This document shows positions 32,914 to 46,500 of a stretch of DNA of 64,000 bases, piece after piece (positions within the stretch are counted from its first letter, which is position 1; every line of letters starts with the position of its first letter). The position numbers and the translations under genes are program-made. The stretch comes from Drosophila miranda (Eukaryota > Arthropoda > Insecta > Diptera > Drosophilidae). The DNA lies in assembly GCF_003369915.1 (NCBI RefSeq), contig NC_046674.1, positions 15,624,001 to 15,688,000 of the forward strand. Direction: 5' to 3'. The notes under the pieces are model-generated. The model saw only the letters and a program-made list of their open reading frames with translations, was not told the origin of the DNA and did no database searches.

Positions 32914-34662
32914 TGCACTTTTATGGGACTGAATAGATTTGGAATATATGTACGAGTAGCTTAGAACTTTTGTGATCGTTGTTGTTCGCTTCGTGTTTTA
33001 ACTCCAACTGAAGACGAGCAGCGGCCCCTGGGATGAGCACAGCAGCCGAAATAAGTCAAAGAGATACATATGTATAATGAAAACAAATATTATTCTGCGT
33101 AGTCGGATTACGTCATTATTTATGGCTCAACTTTTGTTCTAAGCAAGCAGCCAGAGAATCAAGCAAAAGAAAGCCCACACATTGAATCGGCGATACACTT
33201 CTGAAGAGATACTTCTGAAGATACTCGTGGTTAATCTAAGGAAAAACCCATGGGCCATGGCCATGTGGCTTATTATTTTAGCATTTGATGGACCTTGGAA
33301 CAGTTGCAGAGATTCCCGCGCATCAAATTGAGGCTGTCAGCGAGGGCCAGCGGCCAATTTATCAACGGGCTTCATCTAAATGTTTATTTAGAAGAACTTA
33401 ATCGGCCAACCCTAGCCAAAAACAACACAGCCACAACTTGAATAATGAAATGAAAAAATTGCAATCAGATCGTTTCCGCTCTGTCAGAATTCGCCTTATG
33501 AAGAATCGTTCCGTGCTCGATGCCCGGCGAATGCGAATGCGGGCGTGGAATATGCGCAATGGGTGCGTATCGAAGCGTCCGCCGAAGGACCAAGGACCGA
33601 CTATTGTTGGTTTATGCAGCCGGTGCAGCTCTTCTGGTTCTCCCGGGTGGTGGTTGCTTGGTGGCTACATGGTACGTTCCACATGCCACAGGGCTACGGC
33701 TGCGAACAGGCCACAGCTGACGCCACGCACGGTCCGGACAGGTTCACAAAATCCACACACTCTCGGTCGGTCCATGGGAGCGCGTCAGCTGTGCGCCAGC
33801 ACATTACAAGTAGGACAAGCTGCAAACGACATTGCCATTAGCCATGCCATTGTATACCATGCCATGGACTATGACTACAACTATGGTATCTGGGGGAGGG
33901 TTCAATATTAGCGGCATCCACGACAGGCACAAGCTGAGCTACCAAATGATAAACACACACAATAGTAGCCACAGCCAAAGCCAAGGGCACAGTGGTGTTA
34001 AGGCATTCAAATATATTATTAAGCCCTGTATAGAGTATAGTGATGGAGAAACTGTAGCCATTGCCTTTTTAGTTTCCAATATAATGAAAGTGGACCCACT
34101 GTCCTCGCTCCAGAAGGAGAACGAGAACTGGCAAAAAGTTAATAGACGATTGACTAAAGCCGACAGCCCTGTCGCTGTTGTCGGGTGTTGTCCCGTGTAT
34201 CGTGTACCTTGTACCGGGTCCAGGGCTTAGCACCCCCTTGGCAACAGGCAAAGTGCATTAGGCAAAGGATCAGGCGGGGTTGGACCCTGCCCTGCCGAGC
34301 CCTGCCCTGCCCTAGACCGGGTTGGTCATGCAGGTGTTGCCTGACCCTGTTGAAAATTGCTTTTGAATTAAAAGTTTTGGCTTGTGGCCGGGCGGGTTTT
34401 GTTGTTCTTAGCGATTAGCCAAAAGGGGTTTTTTGATTCAAAGCGATTCAAGGCGATTGAGATTGCACACTCAATTTATTAGCATTTGGCTGGAGGGTAA
34501 TCTGACGGGGATTTCTCCCAGTGCACTTGCATTGGCCCAGTTTTCAGTTTGCATTTCGATTTCATTGCATTTTTCCCATTACAATCGGAAGCCGTGGCAC
34601 GTGCCTGACCCACTGAGGGGGGCAACAGGTCGCGGTCAACGCCAGAGTATGAGAGTGGGGTG
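32914..34662. other. intergenic stretch
   Basis: No gene seen. A CCTGCCCTGCC-type repeat lies at 34284-34312. Open frames at 33438-33911 and 33832-34230 have no recognisable similarity. Confidence 0.5.
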
Positions 34663-34669
34663 TATAAAA
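34663..34669 (+). promoter_or_regulatory. TATA box of the Pro/Gly-rich cuticle gene
   Basis: TATAAAA, 42 bases before the start codon, giving a very short leader. Confidence 0.75.
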
Positions 34670-34710
34670 CCCCATGGGTGGATGACCAGCAGCCACAGTT
34701 CGCATTGAAG

Positions 34711-35501
34711 ATGAAGCTGTTCACTCTCTTGGTACTCGCTGTTTGCATCGCCTTGGGCTGCGTTTGGGCCCAGCCTGCCGGCTATCCAAGTGCTCGTCCT
34801 CCGGCCACCTATCTGCCCGCCAAGCCACCAGCTCCGAAGCCCCCACCACCGCCGCCGCCCAAAACTAGCTATGGTCCTCCGAAGCCAAATGGAAAGCCAA
34901 AGCCACCACCGCCTCCTCCTCGACCCAGCTATGGAGCACCACCGCCTCCAAAGAAGCCACCAGCACCGCCTAAGCCCAGTTATGGACCGCCGCCAGCTCC
35001 ACCTAACAATGGATATATACCGCCATCAAATGGGAATGGAGGAGGTGGGGGAGGCGGTGGCGGCGGAGGAGAGGATATACCGATCATCAAGCTGGAATCC
35101 AAAGTCAACACCGATGGTTCTTATAAGGTAAGTGGACAACCAGTCCTAAGACCAAACCAATCTCCTCTCCGATCTCCCAACAGTACGAATACGAGACCGG
35201 GAATGGCATTATAGCCGAGGAAATGGGCTACCTGAAGAATGCAGGCGTGGAGGGGTCCGAGGCGCAGGTGGCCGAGGGCTCGTTCTCCTACACTAGTCCC
35301 GAGGGCGATGCCATCTCGCTGACCTACATTGCCGATGAGAACGGGTTCCAGCCGATGGGGGATCATCTGCCGACGCCCCCACCCATTCCCATCGAGATTC
35401 AGGAAGCACTAGACCTGCTGGCTGCAGGTGGCGGCTGCCACGGATGCGATGACAACGAGACGGGAGGTGGCAACGACGGTGGGGGCTATGTCTACCGCTA
35501 A
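34711..35501 (+). CDS. Cpr65Az: proline- and glycine-rich RR-type cuticle protein, Cpr65Az-like (gene N)
   Basis: Exon 1 is 34711-35127 and exon 2 is 35184-35501, phase 0 junction, 244 residues, more than twice the size of its neighbours. Signal peptide [20 protein letters not shown]. Residues 21-115 are Pro-rich with repeated SYGPP/SYGAP units, then a run of glycines. The RR part begins at the exon junction: [40 protein letters not shown] and [17 protein letters not shown]. The tail ends with a CHGCDD pair and a Gly/Asn-rich stretch. Tyr-containing Pro repeats suggest cross-linking in firm cuticle (inference). The name is from memory of the D. melanogaster cluster. Confidence 0.8.
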
Positions 35502-36982
35502 AGATACGATTAATGGTTCGGATTCGAGTGAAAATTAAAATGTTTTAAATGAAAAACCTCCAGGTGGCGGCCTACTTATTAAGAACAAGCAAACACCAAA
35601 CCGAAATTGGCCCGGTCCTGTTCCTGGTCCTGGTCCTGGCCTGGTTCTGGCCTGGTACACCTTGCTCAAGGGCTGTTCGGTACTAGAAAAGGGGACCTTC
35701 ATTCAGAACTCCTTGCAGCCACTTCTCCAGCCTCAAGCGTCAAGCCAGAACGGCGGCTGTGTGACTGGCAACACATGTTTTTGCCAATCCCTGGCCCTTA
35801 TCCTGTTGATCGCTCACCCAGGGGTGGCATGCCGCCGCGATTGTGTCGCAATAATGAAAACATTAGCCTCGTAGCATATTTGTCAGCGGACAGGAGCGGA
35901 GTAGTTTTAGATGGGTTGCAGTTTGGGCCCGCCAAGAAATGGGGCACAGTAAATGCTGTAGTAATCAATGAAGCTTCAAATGAGGAATATGAAAAGAGTG
36001 TGGATCCAAAACAAAACACACCTGACAGGAGTAAAATGGATTAATCCAAAATTACTATCAAATATTCAGTCCAAAGTATGATGCCTTATATCTAGAGAGT
36101 AAAACAATCTATATATTTTCAGAATCGAATCTCTTAGTTCCTTCGCTCAATTAATATCACTTTTGGGCGCCATTCTACCCTCATTCCGCACCAGTGCACT
36201 GTAGCAACAGCACAATCTGTAGAAATCACGACCCACCCCAAACCGCAAATAGTGAAACGATACACGCCAATATATTAAGGCATTAGCAGGGAATTCGGAA
36301 TAATGCGGGGTGCGAGTACAGGGGGGAGCGAAGGGAGCGGTGTGCGTCATAATGAGGGAGGGAGTGGCAAGGACATTGAGTATAGCGAATGCGATTTGTA
36401 TATGGTGGCATTACAGCAACAACATCCGGGAATATAACAACAAACGATCGTTTAATTTCAATTAAATACATTTTCCTTTGAGGCGCAGCCCAAAAGCCAA
36501 AAAATAAAGGACCAACCAAAGACCAAGAGAGAGTGAGGGGGTGTGGCAGGGATGCAAACGGGGAGGGAGGGCAGGAGATTGGCATAGGAATACGCACACT
36601 TGCTACAGGCCGCTTAGCTTGGCTTAGTGCTTTGGTGATTTGGGAGGACATGATGTTGCACTTGCCATGCCAAGCCACCACCAGGCAAAGACCTGAAAAA
36701 GGGGATGCCCGAAGCGAGCGAGCGAGCAAGGGAGATGAGATGCTCTGAGAGATGAGGTGGATGAGTGAGTGAGGCGGCTGCAAAGTGCGTAGCTATGTCA
36801 GGAGCCGGTGCCAGAGCCCATGCCCGTGCCTGTGCCCGTGCCTGTGCCCGTGCCCGTGCCGGACTCGACTGGGCTGGGAATTCTTGCACTTGACGCCAGC
36901 CGTGTTGTGACACTGCAAGGCCGTAACAAATCCAAATAAGGGAGCAGGATGTACGGATGTGCACATGCGGATTCGGATGAGG
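35502..36982. other. intergenic stretch before the PRDM-type gene
   Basis: Contains a CCTGGTCCTGG repeat (35618-35652) and a GCCCGTGCCTGT minisatellite (36806-36864). A 145-codon frame at 35607-36044 overlaps the first repeat and has no recognised domain, so it is not called. Confidence 0.55.
36806..36864. repeat. GCCCGTGCCTGT minisatellite
   Basis: About five imperfect 12-base units, 120-180 bases upstream of the TATA box of the PRDM13-type gene. Confidence 0.8.
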
Positions 36983-36990
36983 TATAAATA
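36983..36990 (+). promoter_or_regulatory. TATA box of the PRDM13-type gene
   Basis: TATAAATA, 50 bases before the ATG at 37040, implying a leader of about 25 bases. Confidence 0.75.
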
Positions 36991-37039
36991 GCGACCGCTG
37001 CTTCCAATTGGAACGCAGAATCGAATTCGAACGCGAACG

Positions 37040-38533
37040 ATGCACACGACCGCTCATCTGGATAGTCTAGAGCTGGAAGAGACGGCACCCGGACAGAAGC
37101 GCTCGGCGGCCAGCATGATCTTCCGCATCGAGCAGCTGCTGCCCAGCTCCAGCCTATCGCCGACCACAACCAACACCACATCGCCAGTGACCACGCTGAC
37201 GCCCACGACGAGTACTCAAAACCCGGTCAAGCGGGTGCGGGGCAATCCACGTCCTGGCGTCTACACCTCGCAGTACACTCCGAAAGACACCTGCTCGAGT
37301 TCCGTGCCCACGCAAGCCCTCCTCAGTTCCACAGCAACACCCACCGACGGCACCCGAGCCTACTGCCAGGTGTCCAACGGGGAACTGATCATGTCCGCCA
37401 CCTTGTTGCGCCAGATCAAGCTTTCCGAAGATGTCTACAGCTTCAATGCGATCTTCGAGCTCCATGGCGGACAAGTGCGGCTGCGACTTGTGCGGGATGT
37501 GGCTCGGGAAGATGAGATTGTGGCCTGGTTCGGAGAGGAGCTGGTGCTGCTCATGGGCATACCCTTCCTCACGCCACTAAACATACAAGGTAAGGATCAC
37601 ACAGCACGACCCAAGGGATTTCTTCTGATCTGATCTTCAACTAATTTGAATTATCTTTTTGTTGCTCTTCCAGGAAACAGTCGCTACACATGTCACTTGT
37701 GCCATCTCACCTTTGAGACCCCACATCCCTTGAAGATCCACCTGGCTCTCGGCTGTGGGCGCAGTTCCATGGACATACTCTGGATGCGCTTGCACTACGC
37801 CCTGAAAGCGGCTGCCCGAAGCCACCAAAGAACTGCCACTCATCTGTCGCCTACTCCAGCGGCTTCCTCCACATCCTCGGCCTCGCCCACCCACTCGCCT
37901 CCGCTGCAGATTCCTCCCCGTTTCTCCGCCTTTCGCCCGATCACGGCCATGCAGACACTGAGACCTCTGGCCACGGCCACCGCGGCGGCTTCTGGCGCGC
38001 TTTCCTACTTACCCTCCATATCGATGGCAGCCGCACCCTTGGGAGCGCATCCCATGAATGCGGCAGCGCAGATCGAAGCCATTGTCAGCAACATGGGGGC
38101 CTCCAAGCAGGGACACTTGTGCATCTACTGCGGCAAGGTATACTCCCGCAAGTATGGCCTGAAGATCCACATCCGCACCCACACCGGATTCAAGCCGCTC
38201 AAGTGCAAGTTCTGCCTGCGCCCCTTCGGCGATCCGAGCAACCTTAACAAGCATGTGCGTCTTCATCTCCAGACCCAGCCCAGTTCAGTGGGTGGAGGAG
38301 GAGGAGAGGGCGGCGGTGGCAGCAGCGATGTCGACATCGAAGGCGAATCGGAGTCGGGCTATCAGTGTCGCATCTGCCACAAGTCCCTGGCCCGACGCCG
38401 CGATCTTCAGAGGCACATGGAGACACGACATGGTGGCTCCACTATTGTACATGCCACCACCAGCACCACCACACTGACCATGGCCACGGTGAGTGCTTCA
38501 AGAGCAGCCACATCCACCTCCAAGTCGAGCTGA
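37040..38533 (+). CDS. Prdm13: PRDM13-type PR-domain zinc-finger transcription factor
   Basis: Exon 1 is 37040-37589 and exon 2 is 37674-38533, phase 1, giving 469 residues. Residues 110-185 are a PR/SET-like region: AYCQVSNGELIMSATLLRQI, then ELHGGQVRLRLVRDV and DEIVAWFGEELVLLMGIPF. The pattern LxGGQxxxRxxRDVxxxDExxxW resembles PRDM13. Four C2H2 fingers follow: CHLCHLTF near residue 190, CIYCGKVYSRKYGLKIH near 332, CKFCLRPFGDPSNLNKH near 361 and CRICHKSLARRRDLQRH near 414. One finger next to the PR domain and the rest near the C-terminus is the PRDM13 layout. PRDM13 proteins act in the nucleus in neural fate choice (known). AATAAA at 38589-38594 gives a short 3' UTR. The D. melanogaster counterpart is, from memory, CG13296. 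Confidence 0.85.
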
Positions 38534-41301
38534 TTTTATTTTAAAGAACTATTTTTTGTAGCATACTTTTTAGGGCCACGTTGTGATAAATAAATAAAAT
38601 TAAGAAATAATAAGGAAAATACTAAATGAAATGTTAAGAGTTTCATTGGGGATGGGATATGGAGTTGATTAAAAGTTCTCTTCGAATATGAATCAAATTG
38701 TATCGCTTTATTGATAAACTTCAATACGAATTCAAAGTGAATTTCTATCGTATAATGCACAAATCTTATTGTTAGACAATTAATGCTATTACTCGTACTG
38801 GTTGCTCGCTTCCCTTCTCCGGCTTCTTCTTCTTTTTTAATGCTTGTTAATTGTTAATTCTTTTCTTGTATACTCGTTTAATGTTAGGGTACATGCAAAA
38901 CAATCACAAATTGTCTTTAACTCTGCTAAAGCGTTTGTTATCTCTCTGTGTTTTTTTGGTGTGTGTACTCGTAACTATGTGTGGGCTTTCGTTTGCAGTA
39001 TGTGTGTGTGGTTGTGTGTGGTGTGTGCGTTGAGCAAAACGTAGACTGGCCTAAAATAAACACTCACAAATACTTGTTACACATCTCCTGTGTATGTAGA
39101 AATGCGACGGTAAAGGTATACGGTAATTATATATAATTATATTCTTATTATAGATCGGAGCATAAAGTTAACTATTCTGTTTCTGTTTGCTTGATTTCAG
39201 TTTGGAACTACACTTTAGTTTGGTTTGCACGGGGGCTAACACTTTAGTAAAGTTTGAACAAAGGTCGTATCATCTTATCTTTCTCTTCAACAAATGCATC
39301 GAAAAAATCGTGTATTTTTGTCATGCTTCAAACCCCCTTTACCGCTCCTCCACTCTTCTGACTTTCTGACATTCGTTTTAAGGCACTTACTCAAGAAATT
39401 CCAGATTCCAGAGTGTCTGTCCCTTGGGGTTTCAGTAGTATCTCTTTGTAGTTTCGACCAAAAGCAAATCAGCGAGTATGGATATATATATCTGTGTGTG
39501 TACTGTATGGGTGTATGTGTGTGTTTGGGTGTCTGAGTGCAACTATCACCTTGAGCACTTAATAATATGTATATATATTGTTAATATTTTGTTTTTGCTT
39601 TTATAGCAAGTTGTAGCTGCGACAAATATGTCCGCCTTTGGATATTTGACGATACGTTTTGCAGTTCTCAAAAGTCTGTACTCGTTTTACATACATACAA
39701 AGTTAATAGTATATATAGTATATAGGGGGTATAGTTCTTTATAATTATAATATACTATATGTATGTATAGACACCAATAGTTTTGTTAATCGTTAAGAGT
39801 AATATGCAAATTCTGTAAGTTTTTCTTGTCGCTTGGTTTTCTTTTCATTTTTCATTTCATTTTTCATTTTTAGTTAGGAATATGTATTGTATGTATACGC
39901 GCATTTGTTTGCTTGTAAATATCTAAACATAAATTCATACATGAAGCACACTTGGGTTCGGTTCTTTCCGTTCTCATCGACTATTTGCTAATTATGGTTA
40001 GTATTTAGTTCATTCCTTTATCCATTATGTTAACAATTTGCTTAACTGTTGTATGGGATTTCTTAATTATTTTCAAATATAGATGTTTTATTATATTGCA
40101 TGTATGATGTTTAAGTTTGTCAATTATTTGTTGTATTACAGTTTGCATCATCTATCTTCCTCGTTGTTGTTCCCGCTGGTTCTTTATTTAAGTTAAGAGT
40201 TAAGAGAATTATTTTATTTATTTATTAAATCTTGTGTCCTATTCTCATCTCCTTTTCATTTGGTTTGCAGTTGGAAACCATTGTAGCATTTGTGGGCATT
40301 GTGGGAGGGGGCTTTTTGGGCTCTCAAGGGATTGGCTTAATTGAAATACTGAATTGCTGAACACATCCCGACACCGGATACCTTAGATTCGGTTCGCGGG
40401 TTAGAAAATATCATTATCGTATCGTTATCATCGTTATGCAGCTTTAGTTTTATCTCAAATTAATTGCGCCACGAAACAATTACAGTTACAACCTTACTTG
40501 CTCTCTTACGATATCGAGTAATGCCTAGTGCATGTCACAAAATACTGAGTTCCCTTCCTCTGGGGTGTTCTGGGGTGAAACAATCGATGAGAAATCAATC
40601 AATCAATCATTATAAACGACATTTGTATATGTATGTATACGTAATTAGGCCTGCATGCGTGTGTGTATAACTCTGCTCTGCATCGGGGTGATCAAAACAT
40701 TTCTGAAGACTTTCTTGTTCACAATTGTTCTTAGTTCTCGTTTTGCATAAAACTTTGGACGTTTGGTATTCTTATTTAAGTTTATAATTAGACAAACAAA
40801 ATGCTTAAAACTGCCACACGCTAGACATTGTCTACACTTTTCTGTTTTTCTTATCAAGCATATACATACATACTAAGTTTTTCTGTACTCGTTTCTTGTA
40901 TTATTATTGCTTAACATTTAAAAGACACACAGTATGTAGGTGGAACTATGTCTAGGATAATGGATAGCTGTGTATTTCTATGTGTGTATGTTGGTATGGT
41001 AAGGCATATGCACAAGGGAAGGATTCGATCATTGGATGTAAGATATTAAGTTAGTTGTAAGAAACGAAGAACACGTAACTACAGAAGTGGGGGCGGGGAA
41101 GACAATACTAGGGTCAATTATATGTACATATTACACGGTTTACAATTGGCTGTTTGATATGAGTATTTTTAAGTTTAAGACTTAGTTTTAAGTTTAGTTT
41201 CGGTTTGCATGAAGCTGGAGAACTAAAAGCTAAGCCATCCGCCATCACCATCCATCAACATCATCTCTGATTATCTCTATAGATACTAAAGACTACACAT
41301 T

Positions 41302-41375
<74 letters not shown>

Positions 41376-43557
41376 GTCCCTCTCTATACCTCTCTCTCTC
41401 TCTCTCAATTAGATTTCATTGCAGTACGTATTGCTGTTCGGTTGCTGTGGTACATATTCCTTTTCTTCGACTGTTCGCCTGTTGATTGTGTGGTGCCAAC
41501 GAATTTAATTATATAATTAACTTTCTTTAATTGTCAGTTGATGTTTGTGTGTGTGTGTGTCTGTGTGTGTGTGTAGTTCGCGTCGAGAGTGTTTTCGTGT
41601 ACATGCTAGCTGTGTTGTGAGGTGTGTGGTGTCCATTAGTTGATGTCTTACACTTTGTTTAAATTAAGTTTTCTTTATCAAATACCCTGCAACTTCATTT
41701 AATTATCACAGTTTTTCATCAGAGATAGTTTAAACATTTCATTTTTCTCATTAATTTCTTATGTTTTGTTTTTCCTTTTTTTTATGCAAAAATAAAAAGC
41801 AAGCGATTGGAAATTTGTGCAAAAATATTCTACTTTAGTATTCTATATACTTCAAACAGGTTCGGTGCATGAATCAATCGGTGAACGAAGATTCCTTTTC
41901 TTTGGGATAGGAATTGGGGAATGTGGGGCTTGGGTTTGGTTATTGTTACACACATCTCTGCTTGATATGCTGCATGCTCAATTCTCTTTTCTTCGCTTAT
42001 CTTACAATTTAATCTACATTCTCTAGATTAAAGATTTTTATTTTCTTTTTTTTCGTTTGCGTTTCTCTTGTAAAACAAACATCAAGTTTACTTTTAAAGT
42101 AGTTTTTGTTTTATTTTTAAACATAATTAAAGTGTAATTTATTTGGAAGCGAAAGATGGCATATTTGTATTTCTTCATTTTCATTGCTTATTCTGTTTTC
42201 TTTTCTCTTCTGTATTTTCTTCTTGGTTCGCTAAAACATTTTCCAGCGGCAACTTGAATAGAAATATATTTAAAAACAATACACAAAAGTAAGTAAATTT
42301 AAATTTAAAATGTCTTCTTGGAAAGTCTTCATTTGAAATTCTCGTTTTCTGGGAGGGGGAGGGAGGCCTATAGAAAATCTTTTCTATAAGTAGGTTTAAA
42401 GGAGGTTGCTTGTAGATTGTGTGTATATCGGGGGTGTACTTAGTTCATGTTCGTCCTGACAAATGCTTGCTGTTTCTTTGCTTCTTGTTTTCAGTTATTT
42501 CTATTGCTTCTGTTTCTTACTCTGTCATCTGTTTTTTTAGTTTCTTTCAGTTTGATTTTTGTACTTTCGACAAAGAATATTTTTTGGTTATACCGATTTG
42601 TATAGAAACAAAGTCATAATGGCAAAAGACATAAGTATATTTGTACATACATAAATATGTAGTAATATACCTCATTAATACATAATGCGTACTTTTTTGT
42701 GCTTGCAGCATGTGTGTGTGTGTGTGTTTGTTGTGTTGAAACTTTTGGTATTTTGGCATTGCTTTTGCTTCGTTTTCATTCAATAACTTGCTCGCACAAG
42801 TCTCCAACACGAATATTCAACAATACAAATTTGTGTGTGTGGGGTGTAGGAGTGTTTGTGTGTGTGTAAATGTATATGTATATATATATGTATGTATAGA
42901 TATAGATTATCCACGAAATACAAATACAAAACTATTCATACGACATTACTTGTTGCATGGTAAATTTTGTTACTTTAAGTAATGCTCATTCGTTGCCTAA
43001 CACATTGAGAGTATTGAAAGTAGAAACACTAAAGCACTAAAACGACAGACTTATACAAGTACAAGTACAAAAAACAATACAATTCACTTAATTAGGAAGC
43101 GTGAAAGAAGTTACAAATTAAAATAATTGGCAATACGAGCGAGGAGCAGAAGTATTCAACAATAAACGTTTTTCACTTTTAAACATTTTTTTTTCATTTC
43201 CATTTTGGTTTTTTTTGGGCGGGCTTCGGCCTTTTGCTAATGCACAAATTGTTTCTTGTACTTTTGCAGCCTGTTTTTGTTGTGTATATAATATATATAT
43301 ATATATATATTTATATAGACGTGTCTATGCATGTACGTATAAGTAGTAGTATGTGGTATATATTCATATAAATATGTAGCATATGCATGATTATGTATGT
43401 ATAAGAAATGACCAAAGAGCAAATCAAAGGCATTTTTACAAATTGTCGTCGACACATTTTACGCTATACAAATTGCAGATTGCAGATTGGATAATGAGTG
43501 CGTGTTTATTTCGGTGTGGTGTGGGGTGTTTGTGGGTGTGTTTGTGTGTGAGTGTAT
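38534..43557. other. 5-kb AT- and microsatellite-rich stretch between convergent genes
   Basis: No gene seen on either strand; all open frames are short and low in complexity. It is T-rich on the plus strand with TGTATGTATA-type patches, GT repeats (39001-39030, 41545-41575, 42712-42728) and the long CT repeat below. A minus-strand AATAAA at 43510-43505, 48 bases past the stop codon of the PP6 regulatory subunit gene, would allow a short 3' UTR. A much longer alternative 3' UTR of that gene is possible but not shown. Confidence 0.55.
41306..41406. repeat. long CT (GA) dinucleotide repeat
   Basis: About 31 uninterrupted CT units at 41306-41367, then imperfect CT repeats to 41406. On the minus strand this is a GA repeat of the type bound by GAF and CLAMP. 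Confidence 0.95.
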
Positions 43558-46500
43558 CTATGTGGTGTGTGTTGCAATCTCAACATTGTTCGTCTTGTTG
43601 GCACTAGCGGCCGTCAGCTTCTGTTGCTCCGCTGTTGCTGTGATGTTGCTGTCCTCATGGCCATCCACGTTGTTACTGCTGCTGTTGTCGTTGGCATGAT
43701 TGCTGCAACCAGAAAAGAAGAGAGAATTGTGAATTTGGGATACAATCGACTTGCATTTGCTTACAATTCGTTCACTTTGCTGGTGGGTCCATTCGAAATG
43801 GGTGTGGATTGATCCTCCGTTTCACGATCCCCACCCAAGGGCTTGGTCCACATGCCCTCGTCGTCTTCGTAATCATCCTCGCCATCCAACAACACCGACT
43901 GCAGTCGGGTAACAATCGATGTGGCCTCGACAACAGTCGCCTCGCTCGCCAGCTTGTCGCTGGACGACTTCTCCACATTAGCATTATTGTCGTACTCAGC
44001 CTGTTGATCGTTGCTGGATGCATTATCCGGGACAGCTTTGGGGCTCATGGGTTCATCATCATCATCATCATTGTGCGCATGCGACTCTTTTTCATCGCCG
44101 ACAGTGGCCGGAGTGGGTGCCAGAACGTCCGGCACTGATTGCGATTCCTCGTCCACGGGGGGCCGTGATGTAGGCATACCCAAATCGCTGCCAAAGGTGC
44201 TAAAGTGCGCATCGAAGTCGGCAAAGTTATGCGTATTGAATTCCGTGCCCCAGTTCTCGGTGCCAGTGTTGACCTGAGTAGATGCACCGGGAATGTCCGA
44301 GAATTGTACATCCATGTCCCAGGTATCGGCCAGATTGCTCAGCGTGATCGAGTTTTTCGTGAACATGCCGTGGCTATGTCCATCGCCAGCGCCAGAGTGA
44401 GTGCCCCGCTCGTCCTCGTCATCGTCCTCGTCATCGATATTGCGACCAAATTGAAATAGATTTTGATCATTGTCCATGGTAAAGACAATGTCTTGCAACG
44501 TGTTGTCCAGATCACTGTATCCCATGTTGCTATAGGACAACGTTCCAATGTCCCAGCTATTGGTCTCGCCCAAATAGTCCTTCGAGCCGCCCGCATTGTA
44601 CTCGTGATCATCGTGCGGATTGCAGTTAGCCAGCATCTGGTTCTGCTGCTTCGCTGCAAGCGTGAATTCGCCAGTTTCCGCATCGATGAGCGATTGCCAG
44701 AGCTGCTGCTCGGCCTCGTCCCTGAGGCTGGTGACCATCAAGGCAGCGATATGTTCAGATTCTGATATACAATTTGTAATATGACGGAGAATTTTGATGA
44801 GATGCCCCATGTAGCCCAGTCGACGGCCCTTTTCCAAAGATCTGGAGTCGGGAAAAATCATGGCATTAGGGATAAGCGCTTCTTAGACTAATCTGCGTGA
44901 ATACTTACTGCGCCTGCGCATTGTGCTGCCAAAAGTCAATCAACTTGGAGACCAAGTGACAGTTTACAATCAACTGAAAGGAGGGCCAAATTAGAACAGG
45001 AACTGGACAAGACCTTCATGTCCAACTTACATGCGTTTGCATCTCTGAAGGCAGGGCATTGGTCGCTTCCTTGGTCTTGTCCAGATCCTTAAGCGTTGTT
45101 TCGCTCTCCGTCTGATCTGCTGCAAGCGACAACTCTCCTCTATCATCCTCCAAATTGTTCTCCACATGATTCTCCTCCAGCGTTGGTGCCGCTGTTTCCT
45201 CATTGGCGGACACTACAGTTGTCTGCGGTTCCGGTTCTTCTGGAGACTCCTGGGGGTTAGCTTCCTGGATGGTGGTTGGCGTCTGCTCATTGGCCTGTAC
45301 CGCCGCTTCCTGCGCAGCTGCCACTTCGATTTCGATGTCACCATCCTGATCCTGATCCTGATCCTGATGCGCGTTGTTGCCACCCTCCTCCCGCTTATAG
45401 TCGTTCAAGGCATTCTTCAACTCAACGTCGAACTCCTCTTCGTTGACCTTTAGGAAGGCATTGATCAGGCAATCGGCGGTGAAGAAGTCAGTGGCCTCCG
45501 TAGAAGCCGTATTATTATTGGACAGCTCATTGTAGAACACCAGGTGGAGGGCCTTCTCCGTTTCGGTGTGCAAAAAGTTGTTCCAGCAATACTGTTTGAA
45601 ATACTCCAGCAGCAAACTAAAGTATTCCGTTGCGCAGATCCTGAGGGAAGAATGGAGATTCAATCATTGCAGTGCGGACTCGGGGCAAGCTTTAAAACTT
45701 ACGCCTGTTGAATGCTCTCGTGTTTGGTCTCCAACAGGGCAGTGAACACACGACACACTTGAAGACGTGTCTTCCCAAAGGGGGGCGTCAACACGGCCGC
45801 TGTGGTCTCAATTGTGGATTTCTGCAAAGCAATATATTGGATATAGAACTGGCATTTCTCTTAGATTGAACTATGAGAACTCACCGCAGGCGGGTTCTTG
45901 AGAACATGAACGAACTCTTGTAGGCGTGGCGCCATCACAGTGATCACAGTCTCCTGCACCTCCTGATGGAATTCTCGTTCTCGCTTCTGCAGCAAACGCT
46001 GACGATCAGAATTGGGCTCATCTCTGTGAAAGAGATGGTAGGGTAGGGGGAGATAGAAACGAAGCAGTGATCAGGGAGCTCAGCGACTTACGTGAATGTA
46101 ATTGGCTTGATAAGCGTAAGTACAACCGATATTCCTGATAAGATGGCGCTCTCTTGAGCGTTTGGTTCTAAAATCACATTTAACAAGGCTTCAATTGTAT
46201 CAGCAGATTCAATGGTTTTCAATATGGGATTCGAGCCATCAAAGGCCGGCTCAAATGAATCGTTCTCCTGCTCGGTTTGACGCATTAGGCGCCCTTGGTT
46301 AATAAGATCACAGAAAAAGTCGGCAACATTTGCATGTTTATCGGTTTCTTGAGGATTACGCAATATTGCAATCAGTCTCTCCACAATTTTATCTTCAGTT
46401 AGCCACTGCGAAAATAAAAAATTTTGAAGTGTTTAAGAGTGCTAAAAGATGGGAACCTTGAGACTCACTTCGAATAGGTTTCGCTTCAGTTGACCACCCT

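Noticed and set aside
33438-34230. Frames of 157 and 132 codons between the cuticle genes
   Set aside because: Low confidence: no recognisable domain, no splice-supported extension, no promoter.
35607-36044. Frame of 145 codons
   Set aside because: Begins in a CCTGGTCC repeat; no recognised domain.
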